DNA of 64,000 nucleotides, taken from positions 248,001 to 312,000 of the forward strand of contig NZ_BMQF01000003.1 in NCBI RefSeq assembly GCF_014647975.1. The letters are read 5' to 3'. Shown piece by piece: positions 40,062 to 49,900 of the stretch; the first letter of the stretch is position 1, and every line of letters starts with the position of its first letter. The notes beneath the pieces are model-generated. The model was not told the DNA's origin. It searched no databases and worked only from the letters and a program-made list of their open reading frames with translations. Position numbers and translations under genes: made by a program. Source of the DNA: Streptomyces fumigatiscleroticus (GTDB lineage: Bacteria; Actinomycetota; Actinomycetes; Streptomycetales; Streptomycetaceae).

Positions 40062-43000
40062 GCCTCCCAGCCGCTGCTGATCACGGTGACGGGGGTCCCG
40101 ACGCCGGTCTTGGTGCAGGCGAAGAAGACGACCGAACCGTCCGCCTTGCGGGCCCAGATGTCCGGGATGCCGTCGCCCGTGACGTCCGGCGTGCCGGCCA
40201 CCAGGGTGTAGGTGGTCCTGCCCCAGCCGGTGGCGTACTCGGTGTCGGTCCCGGTCAGGGAGTCCGCGGCATGGCCGAGGGAGGCCAGGGTGGTGCCCCC
40301 GTTGCCGTCGCTCACCCCGAAGCGGACGATCAGCCGGTCGGTGGCGAAGGTGCGGTAGACCAGGTCGACCTCGCCGTCGCCGTTGACATCGCCGACGTTG
40401 ATCAGCTGGCGGGTGTCCCAGGTGGTGGCGGTGATCTGCTCGGCCTTGGCGAAGGTGCCGCCGGTGTAGCCGGTGAAGGCCCACAGGGCGGTGCCGGAGA
40501 CGGCGAACATGTCCGGGCGCTTGTCGTTGTTGTAGTCGCCGATGGCCAGGATCTGGCTCAGCGAGGCGGTGTCCGGGGCGCCTTCGGGCATCCGGATCTC
40601 CACGCGCTGCGAGACGTCCACGCTGCCGTAGCCGTCGCCCCGGTAGATGTACAGCTTGCCGTCGGGCATCCGGGCCACGACGTCCTGGATGCCGTCGCCG
40701 GGCAGGAAGTCGCCGTTGTGGGTGATCAGGGCCGGGGTGGTGCCGGTGTCGTCGGTCCAGTACCGGCCGTAGTCCGGGACGCCGTCCTCGTCGGAGTCCG
40801 TCTCGATGAGCGTCCCGTCGTCGTGCGCGGCGGGCAGCGAGACATGGATGTCGCCGTCCTTCTCCGCCGGGTAGAGGCGCAGGTCGCCGGTGGCGTCGAG
40901 GACGTACAGGTCGGCGATGCCGTCGCCGGTCACGTCGCCGGCCGTGTCGGCGGTGTCCTTGGGGGTGACGTAGAAGACGTACTTGGTGGGCTCCGTGGAG
41001 GTGTTGCCGGAGCTGTCGACCGCCTTGACGTACAGGACGTTGGGCCCGGCCGTCGGGGGTGCTTCGGTGACCGTCGCGGAGGATCCGGCGGTGACCGTGC
41101 CGGTGCTCTTGGAGTACGACGTGCCGTTGAAGGAGTAGACGTACTTGACGGTGTCCTTGCTGCCGTCCGGGCTGAAGGTGAAGCTGCCCTTGGTGCCGAA
41201 CTTCACGGAGCTCCAGGTGGAGCCGGTGCCGTCGTCCTCCGGGAACTGGGTCGAGGTCACCTTCGGCGCGTTGGGCGCCGAGGCGTCGTAGACGAAGCCG
41301 CAGTTGACCGTTCCGGCCGGCGCGTAGGTGGAGGCGGCGCCCGAGGAGTCGATCGCGCGCACCCGCCAGTAGTACGTCTTGCCGTTGGTGAACTTGCTGC
41401 TGGTGCCGTCGATGCCGTCGAGGGTGACGCTGGCCGTTCCCGTGGAGTCGACGGCGACGTTGCCGTCGTAGATCTTGGTGCTGCTGCCGGACTGCCAGAC
41501 CTCGAAGTCGAGGTACTTCAGGTTGCCGTCCGGGTCGGAGCTCTTGGCGTCGAAGGTCAGGTCGCTGGCGCCCACGGAGGCGTACGGGCTGGTGGTGTCG
41601 CAGTCCGGGCCGGGGCTCATGTGGAGCTTGGTGGGCTCGACGGGCTTGCGGTTGTAGTTGATGGTGATCTTGGGGGCGGACTCGCCCTCGGACTTGAACT
41701 TCTTCCAGGAGTACGAGGAGTCCTCGGTGCTCGCCTGGAGGCCGATGGTGAAGCTGGTCCAGCCGCCGTCGGCGGCGTCCTGGGCGATGGACTTGCCGTC
41801 GTAGGTGACGTAGGAGTCCGGGCAGGAGGAGTTGTAGCCGTGGGCGAAGGACTTGCTGCCGAGCTGTGTCTTCCATGACGGCTGGTTGTTCCAGGTCGTG
41901 GAGGAGGAGATGGAGCCCGTGTACCAGAGCTGCATCGCCCGTTCCTCGCAGGACCAGGAGTACGTCTCCAGCAGTCTGATGGTGGCCGAGCTGACCGTGG
42001 CGCCCTTGATGCTGGACGTCCAGCCCAGGCGGAAGAAGGACCGGGACAGGCCGCCGGTGGTGGACTCGTAGCCGACGCGGGCCTCGGTGGTGCCGGAGTT
42101 GTAGTTGGCGCCGTCGTAGAAGCTGGATGTCGGGTACTTCTTGTAGACGGTGGTCCAGTTCTTGGTCTTGCCGGTGATCGACGGGTCGATGAAGACCGGG
42201 TACCGGGTGTCCTCGCCGGTCAGCAGCGAGCGGTCGGGGGTGACGGCCAGGAGGGCCGAGGTGGTGCCCTGGCCGTCGAGTTCCGTCGTGCCGACCGCGC
42301 GGTGGGTGCCGGGCTGGGGGCCGGCCAGGCCCGGCAGGGCGAGGACGTCGGTGGCGTCGGACACGGCCGCCGAGGTGACGGTCGTGCCGCCCGTCCGGTA
42401 CGCCGACTGCCGCGCCGTGCCGTCGCCGCTCGCGGTGGTCCCGGGGCCCGGGTCGGCGGTGTCCTCGGTGTCCGCGCCCGTGGGGTTGTCGGACGGCGCC
42501 TCGCCGGGCTCCTCCGAGTAGCCGGGCGAGGGCTCCGCGCCGGGCTCGGCCGGCTGCGGGTCGGCGCCCTCCGTGACCGCGGGCCTGCCCGCCGAGTCCC
42601 ACAGGTAGGGGGTCGGCGAGACGGCGATCTCCGTGCCGTCGGCCTCCCGGGCCGTCACCACCTGCGTCACCGCGTCACGGTGGAAGGTGAGGTCCGGCGA
42701 GGTCAGCCGGTAGTCGATCTCGGCGAGTTCCGGATTCCGCGCGGCCTCGGCGCTGTGTACGACCAGGACATGGGTGAAGCCGCTGTCCTGGGCGGTCAGC
42801 AGCAGGTCCACACCGTCGAACACGTCCTGGTAGAGGGCGCTCGCGCCGTCGACGACGGGGGTGGGCAGCGGGCCGGGCCAGCCCATGGTGACCTGGTGCC
42901 CGGCCGAGGTGAAGGTGACGAGGTCGCTGTAGGTGGTGCCGGTGTCCGTGCCGGTGCCGGTGCCGGTGCCGGACGCCTGTACCGCCCGGGCGGACGTGGC

Positions 43001-43510
43001 CCGTGGCGCGGTGTAGGCGGCGGTGCGGACGGTGCCCGAGCCGTTGCGTGCGCGGGCGTGATCGGCCGTGCCGGCCCCGGTTCCCCCGCTGCCCGCCGAG
43101 AAGACCACCGGGTCCGTGGTCGCCTTGGGCGCCCAGCCGTCCTTGGTGCGCCGCAGCGTGGTGTCGATGGGCTTCCAGTCGCCGTCCACCTCGGCCCGCA
43201 CGGGAGCGGCGTAGGCGGTCAGCTCGAAGCTGCCGTCCGGCAGTGCGTACGTGGTCGACGTCGCATCGCGCAGGGCCGTGACCTCGACGCGCTTGCCGGT
43301 GCGGCGGGCCTTGTGCTGGGCGGCGTCCTCGTCCAGCGGCCCGGAGGAGGTGTGCTGCTTCTCCGCGTCCGCCGCCTCGGGCGTGGATCCGTGCGGGACG
43401 AGCAGGGCCACCCCCAGGGCGGCGGCGAGCAGGCCGGCCACTCCTGCCGTGGTGCGCCGGGGCACGGCCCGGACTCTGGGCAAGGCCCGGATGAGACGAC
43501 GACGGTCCAC
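40043..43510 (-). CDS. Large secreted DNRLRE/FG-GAP repeat protein
   Basis: The 1155-residue protein has a signal peptide with cleavage expected near residue 40. An N-terminal beta-rich region (to about 400) and a DNRLRE-like carbohydrate-binding module (about 430-620, PVFIDPSITGKTKNWTTVYK) follow. Next come a fibronectin-like stretch (about 640-870) and C-terminal FG-GAP repeats with Ca-binding loops GDVTGDGIADLYV, GDYNNDKRPDMF, GDVNGDGEVDLVY and PDVTGDGIPDIW. GTG 43510 is chosen because GGGAGGGA lies about ten bases upstream; the frame is open further up. It is divergent from the RHS gene and may be its cell-surface partner. That is inference from pairing. Confidence 0.8.
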   Translation of the reverse strand: MDRRRLIRALPRVRAVPRRTTAGVAGLLAAALGVALLVPHGSTPEAADAEKQHTSSGPLDEDAAQHKARRTGKRVEVTALRDATSTTYALPDGSFELTAYAAPVRAEVDGDWKPIDTTLRRTKDGWAPKATTDPVVFSAGSGGTGAGTADHARARNGSGTVRTAAYTAPRATSARAVQASGTGTGTGTDTGTTYSDLVTFTSAGHQVTMGWPGPLPTPVVDGASALYQDVFDGVDLLLTAQDSGFTHVLVVHSAEAARNPELAEIDYRLTSPDLTFHRDAVTQVVTAREADGTEIAVSPTPYLWDSAGRPAVTEGADPQPAEPGAEPSPGYSEEPGEAPSDNPTGADTEDTADPGPGTTASGDGTARQSAYRTGGTTVTSAAVSDATDVLALPGLAGPQPGTHRAVGTTELDGQGTTSALLAVTPDRSLLTGEDTRYPVFIDPSITGKTKNWTTVYKKYPTSSFYDGANYNSGTTEARVGYESTTGGLSRSFFRLGWTSSIKGATVSSATIRLLETYSWSCEERAMQLWYTGSISSSTTWNNQPSWKTQLGSKSFAHGYNSSCPDSYVTYDGKSIAQDAADGGWTSFTIGLQASTEDSSYSWKKFKSEGESAPKITINYNRKPVEPTKLHMSPGPDCDTTSPYASVGASDLTFDAKSSDPDGNLKYLDFEVWQSGSSTKIYDGNVAVDSTGTASVTLDGIDGTSSKFTNGKTYYWRVRAIDSSGAASTYAPAGTVNCGFVYDASAPNAPKVTSTQFPEDDGTGSTWSSVKFGTKGSFTFSPDGSKDTVKYVYSFNGTSYSKSTGTVTAGSSATVTEAPPTAGPNVLYVKAVDSSGNTSTEPTKYVFYVTPKDTADTAGDVTGDGIADLYVLDATGDLRLYPAEKDGDIHVSLPAAHDDGTLIETDSDEDGVPDYGRYWTDDTGTTPALITHNGDFLPGDGIQDVVARMPDGKLYIYRGDGYGSVDVSQRVEIRMPEGAPDTASLSQILAIGDYNNDKRPDMFAVSGTALWAFTGYTGGTFAKAEQITATTWDTRQLINVGDVNGDGEVDLVYRTFATDRLIVRFGVSDGNGGTTLASLGHAADSLTGTDTEYATGWGRTTYTLVAGTPDVTGDGIPDIWARKADGSVVFFACTKTGVGTPVTVISSGWEAKKAFG

Positions 43511-43947
43511 GGTGCTGCATTCCCTCCCTGATGAAGCCCCCCGCTCCATGGGAGCGCGGCAGAAGGATGACCGATGGACTCGCCGTCGAGCCACATCCGC
43601 GAACGGCGATGCCGGACGGGCGGGCGCGCGGTCTTTTCCGGCGCGGGACGCCGGAGTGCCGTTTCCGTGGGAGCGTGACCGGCGTCAAATCACTCCAAAT
43701 ACTCCCCAACGGTCCACATTAACGAGGCATTAAAGACCGATGATGGCGATGTGGGTGGCTTGTAAATAAAAGTAAATGAGCGCTGCAATTACATCCTTCC
43801 CAGCCCCTTGTCGCCGTCCGCTCCGAGGTGTTTGTATTTGCGCTGTGATCGAGATCACATCCAAAATCTTGGATTTGACGGGAACCATTTCCGTGACTGA
43901 ACATCCACCCCATAAATTTCCGTCGGGCGTCTGCGTGTCCGTAACGC
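43511..43947. other. A/T-richer divergent control region
   Basis: This 437-base gap between two very large divergent genes is clearly richer in A and T around 43715-43930 than the rest of the window. It holds a perfect CRP-type palindrome (43844-43859) and, just beside it, a small AAATC-TTG-GATTT dyad at about 43864-43876. TTGACG at 43875-43880 may be a -35 toward the RHS gene, but no matching -10 was clear. Confidence 0.5.
43844..43859. promoter_or_regulatory. CRP-type operator
   Basis: TGTGATCGAGATCACA is a perfect 7-2-7 inverted repeat with the TGTGA-N6-TCACA core recognised by CRP. Streptomyces Crp is known to bind GTG-N6-CAC sites. It lies 104 bases before the RHS start and 334 before the FG-GAP start, so it could control either gene. 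Confidence 0.65.
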
Positions 43948-46900
43948 ATGCCGTCCGCACGGATCGGACTGTGGGGGGCCGCGGCCGTCGTGTGGGGATC
44001 GCTTTCATGGAATGGCCGTGGCCGGCTGCGCCGTACGCGCGCCGAGCGGCGCAGGCGCCTGACGGCCCGGCTCGGCGTGATCGCCGCCCTGGTCATGGCG
44101 CTGACGGTGACCACGCTGAGCGGTGCCTACGCCGTGCCGCCGCCCGGCGACGACCGGTCCGGCGTCGATCTGGTCGACCTGCCCGTCAGCGAGAAGGCCG
44201 ACGGTGAGGACGGCGGCGCGCTCGCCGACCTGACCACGGGCGACACTCCCGCCGAGGTGGAGTACGAGCCGACCAAGACCGAGGAGCCGGCCGCCGCCAC
44301 CGCCACCGAGACGGTGTCCGGGCTGACCGCGGGCGAGACGGTGCCGGTCGGCACCCTGCCCATCGAGGTCGGCGCGCCCGACGGCGCCACGGACACGCAG
44401 GCCGCGGCGCTGGAGGGCGACTGGCAGGCCACGCTGCTGGACGAGACGACCCTGGGCGACCGCGACATCAACGGCCTGGTCTTCCAGGTCGACCCGCCCG
44501 ACTCCGCCACCGGCGAGGCGGTCGTCGCCCTGGACTACACCGAGTTCGCCGAGCTGTACGGCGCCGACTGGGCGGACCGGCTCCAGTTCGTGAAGTACCC
44601 CGAGTGCTTCCTGACCAGCCCGGACACCGAGGGCTGCGCGGAGCCGACCGAGGTCGACACCCGCAACGTGGTGGAGCGGACGCTCAGCGACGTCACCGGC
44701 GACGGCGTCCTGGACGGCGTGCGCCGCGTCGAGGCGACCATCGACGTCGCCGACCTGACCGACACCACGACCACCACGACCACCGCGGGCACGGCCGCCG
44801 CCACCGGCAAGGGCACCGTCACCGACGGCGTCTACCGCAAGAGCGGGACGAAGGCGTCGGCGCGCACGGTCGCCGACGGCTCCGGCTCCTCGGTGCTGGT
44901 CGCCACCTCCTCCGGCAGCGGCGCCAAGGGTGACTTCTCGGCGACGCCGCTGGTCAGCGCCGGATCCTGGGCGGCCGGCAACAGCTCCGGATCGTTCACC
45001 TACACCTACGGGATGCAGACGCCGACGGTGCCCAACGGCCCGTCGCCCAGCATCTCGTTCGGCTACAACTCGCAGATCGTCGACGGCCGCACCTCGGCCA
45101 CCAACAACCAGGCCTCCTGGATCGGCGACGGCTGGGAGTACAACCCCGGCTCGGTCACCCGCACCTACCGGGGCTGCACGGACGACCGCACCGACGGCAA
45201 CAACTCCAGCCGCAAGACCGGCGACCTGTGCTGGGGTTCGGACAACGCCACCCTCACCCTGGGCGGCACCACCACCGAGCTGGTCAAGGACGACGACACC
45301 GGCAAGTGGGTCACCGCCAACGGCGACGGCTCGCGCGTGGAGCTGCTGAAGAACACCGACTTCGGCAACGGCGACGCGGACGGCGAGTACTGGCGGGTCA
45401 CGACCACCGACGGCACCCAGTACTGGTTCGGCCGGAACAAGCTGCCGGGCTGGCAGAGCGGCGACGCGACCACCGACTCGGTGCTGACCACCCCGGTGGC
45501 GGGCAACCAGTCCGGCGAGCCCTGCCACGCCACCGCGTTCGCCGACTCCTTCTGCGACCAGGCCTGGCGCTGGAACCTCGACTACGTCGTGGACCCGCAG
45601 GGCAACGCCATGACCCTGTGGTGGAAGAAGGAGACCAACCACTACGCCAAGAACCTGAAGTTCAAGACCCCGGTCTCCTACGACCGCGGCGGCTACCTCA
45701 CCCGCATCGACTACGGCCAGCGCTCGGACACGCTGTTCAGCGCCGAGCCGCTGGCCCGGGTGACCTTCTCCGTCGACGAGCGGTGCTTCACCGAGGACGG
45801 CATCGCCTGCACCGACGAGAACTTCACCTCCGGCAACTGGTCGCAGAACCACATCTGGTACGACACCCCGACCGACCTGTACTGCTCCGGCGCCAGCGGC
45901 AAGGAGTGCTACGTGCCGGTGCCGACCTTCTGGTCGCGCAAGCGCCTGGCCCAGGTCACCGCCTACGCCCAGCGCACCAAGGGCTCCACCGCCCTGTCCA
46001 GGGTCGACTCCTGGACGCTGGAGCAGTCCCTGCCGGCCGAGCGCACCGACGAGGGCACCGCCCTGTGGCTGGAGTCCATCACCCGCAAGGGCTACGGCAC
46101 CGACGGCGAGGCGATCTCCCTGCGCCCGGTGACGTTCGTCGCCAACACCGAGCCCATGCCCAACCGGGTCAAGGAAGGCGCCTCCGACCCCAACCCGACC
46201 TTCGACCGGCTGCGCATCGAGCGGATCGTCGGCGAGTACGGCGGCGAGACCCTGGTCGACTACTCCGAGCCGACCGGCGCCTGCGCCACCGGCACCGGCT
46301 TCCCCAAGCCGGAGGAGAACACCGGGCTGTGCTTCCCGGCGTACTGGCATCCGGACCCGGACAAGTCCGACGAGTCGGTCGACTGGTTCAACAAGTACGT
46401 CGTGGACAACGTCCAGGAACTGCCCGCCATGACGGGTGTCCCGGCGATGACCACCTCCTACGAGTACGAGGACGCGGCCGGGCACCGCAACGCCGGCGCC
46501 TGGGGCCTGAACCAGGCCGAGTTCTCCAAGAAGAAGACCCGCACCTACGACCAGTGGCACGGCTTCGCCCTGGTGCGCACCATCGGCGGCGCGGACAACT
46601 CCGAGCAGTACGCGAGCACCGAGCGCTCGATGTCGGAGACCCGCTACTTCACCGGCATGGACGGCGACCCGCTGCCCGACGGCACCACCCGCTCGGTCAC
46701 CGTCAAGGACAGCACGGACGCGACCATCGCCGCCGACAAGCAGGCCTACCAGGGCCGCGTCGCGGAGACGATGACGTACACCAAGTACGGCGGAACCCTC
46801 CTCACCCGCGATGTCGAGTACCCGACGTACAAGACGCTGGCCACCCGCGCCCGCGACGGCGGCATCCCGGCGCTGAAGGCGTACCGCGTCCTGGACGACC

Positions 46901-49900
46901 ACACCATCTCGGTGACGCTGTCCTCCGGCACCGGCGACGACACCCGCAAGAGCCGGACCGTCAGGACCTCCACCACCTACGACGAGACCTACGGCCTGCC
47001 GCTGAAGGTCGAGTCCCTCGGCGACACCGGCAGGACCGGCGACGAGTCCTGCACCGTCACCTCCTACGTCCACAACACGGACAAGTGGCTGATCGGCCTG
47101 ACCAAGCAGTCGCTGACCACCACGGGCAGCTGCGCCGACGCCGACACCGCCACCGGCGCCGACTGGATCGCCGGCTCCCGCATCGCCTACGACGGCGGCG
47201 CCTTCGGCGACAGCCCGACCGGCGGCCTGGCCACCACCACCTGGGACATCAGCGGCGACGGCGGCAGCTGGACGAAGAACGCGACGCTCACCTACGACGA
47301 CTACGGCCGCACCACGTCCTCGACCGACGCGGCGGGCAACAAGGACACCACCGTCTACACCCCGGCCACCGGCCAGGTGTACGGCGTCACGCAGACCAAC
47401 GCCCTGGGCCACGAGACCAAGTCCACGATCGAGCCCGGCCGCGGGGTCTCCCTGACGGAGACCGACGCCAACGGCCACACCACCACCTACGCCTACGACG
47501 CGCTGGGCCGTTCCACGGCCGGCTGGAAGGCGGGCGAGTCCACCTCGGACAACCCGTCGGTGAAGTTCGCGTACAACACCACGCCCGGCGAGCCGGTCTC
47601 CGTGGTCACCTCCGCCCTGAACGACCGGGGCGAGTACGAGGACTCGGTCGTCTTCTACGACGGCCTGGGCCGCGAGCGCCAGACCCAGACCGACGCCGTC
47701 GGCGAGGGCCGCCTCATCACCGACGTCCACTACAGCGCCAACGGCACCGTCGAGCGGACCGACAACGCCTACTACGCGCCGGGCGAGCCGCAGACGGTGA
47801 TGTTCCAGGTCGACTCGGACTTCCAGATCCCGAACGCGACGATGTACGCGTACGACGGTCTGGGCCGGGTGGTCTCCGAGACGCCGTACGAGGCGGGCTC
47901 GGTCAAGCCCGAGAAGTCCACGCGCTACGAGTACGGCTACGACTACTCCACCGTCATCGAGCCGGACGGCGCCGCCAGCCAGCGCAGCTACAGCGACGCC
48001 CTGGGCCGCACGGTCCGCGTCGACACCTTCACCGACAAGCTGCGCTCGGCCTACCGCGCCACGCGCTACGAGTTCGACGCCCGCGGCGACCAGGTCAAGG
48101 CCACCGACACCAAGGGCAACACCTGGAGCTGGACCTACGACGCCCGGGGCCGGCAGCTGACGGCGACCGACCCGGACACGGGCACCACCTCCACCACGTA
48201 CGACGTGCTGGACCGCCCGGTGACCACCACCGACGCGCGCGGCGTGACGGTCTGGACGGGCTACGACGCCCTGTCCCGCACCACCCAGCAGCGCCTCGAC
48301 TCCTCCACCGGCACCCTGCTGACGGAGACCAGCTACGACAAGCTGATCGGCGGCGTCGGCCTGCCCTACTCCACGACCCGCTACACCGACGGCCTGCCCT
48401 ACACCTCCAAGGTCACCGGCTACACCGACGACTACCAGCCGACCGGCACGCAGCTCACCCTGCCGCCGCTGGTGGCGCAGAAGTACGGCCTGGCCGAGAT
48501 GTACACGTACAGCTACGAGTACTCCGACAGCGGCCTGCTCAAGTCGGTGACCCTGCCCAAGGCCGGCACGCTGGACGCGGAGAAGGTCGTCACCCGCTAC
48601 AACGAGGACGGCCTGCCGGTCTCCACCTCCGGCCTGGACTGGTACACGGCGGAGACCACCTACAGCCCGTACGGCGAGGTCCTGCGCACGGTCAGCGGCG
48701 AGAACCCCAACCGCGTGTGGACCACCAACCTCTACGACGAGCGCACCGGCGCCCTCACGAAGTCCTACGTGGACCGCGAGTCGACGACGGACACCACCGG
48801 CGTCACCGGCAACCGTGTCAACTTGCGCACCTACGGCTACGACAACGCCGGCAACGTCACCAAGATCGAGGACACGGCCGACTCGGTCACCGACCGCCAG
48901 TGCTTCACCTACGACGTCCTGGGCCAGCTCACCCAGGCCTGGACGGCGAGCGACACGGCCTGTGCCACCGGCACGGACGGCAAGCCCACGGCGGTCACCG
49001 CGGGCGCCCGCGGTGACGGCTACTACAAGTCCTACGAGTACGACGAGCTGGGCAACCGCAAGAAGCTCACCGAGCACGACACCAGCGGCGACACGGCCAA
49101 GGACGCGACGACCACCTACACCTACGGCAAGGCGGACGGCACCCAGCCGCACACCCTGACCGGCATGTCGCACACCTACACCGCGGACTCCGGGGCGCAG
49201 GTCACCGAGGCGGCGTCGCTGACCTACGACGCCAGCGGCAACACCGAGACCCGCACCTACGCCGGTGACGAGCAGGCGCTGGCCTGGACCTGGGACGGCC
49301 AGGTCGAGAAGATCACCGGCTTCGGCGAGGACGGCCAGGGCGCGTTCGTCAACACGCCCACCGGCAAGTGCCTGGACGTCCAGTCGGGCGACTCGGTGGC
49401 CGGCACGCCGGTGCAGATCTACGACTGCAACGGCACCAAGGCGCAGAAGTTCCGCATCGACTCGTCCTCCACCACCGACCCGTCCACCGGCGCGCTGAAG
49501 GTCCTCGGCAAGTGCGTGATGCCGAAGAGCGGCGCGACGGCGTCGGGTACGGCGCTGGTGCTGGCGGACTGCACGGGCGCGGCGAACCAGAAGTGGACGG
49601 CCACCGCGACCGGCACGCTCAAGCACGTGTCGTCGGGCCTGTGCGCGAACACGTCGTCGACCACCAACGGCACCGACCTGGCGCTGGCCACCTGTTCCTC
49701 GGCCACCACGCAGGTCTGGGCCCCGGCGGACGAGACGACCTACGTCTACGGCCCCGACGGCGAACGCCTGATGGCGCTCAGCGCCTCGGAGAACGTCCTG
49801 TACCTGGGCGACACCACGGTGGCCACCACGGCCAACGCCACGGCCTCCTACACCGAGCGCTACTACTCCCAGCCGGGCGCGCCGACGGTGATGCGGCACG

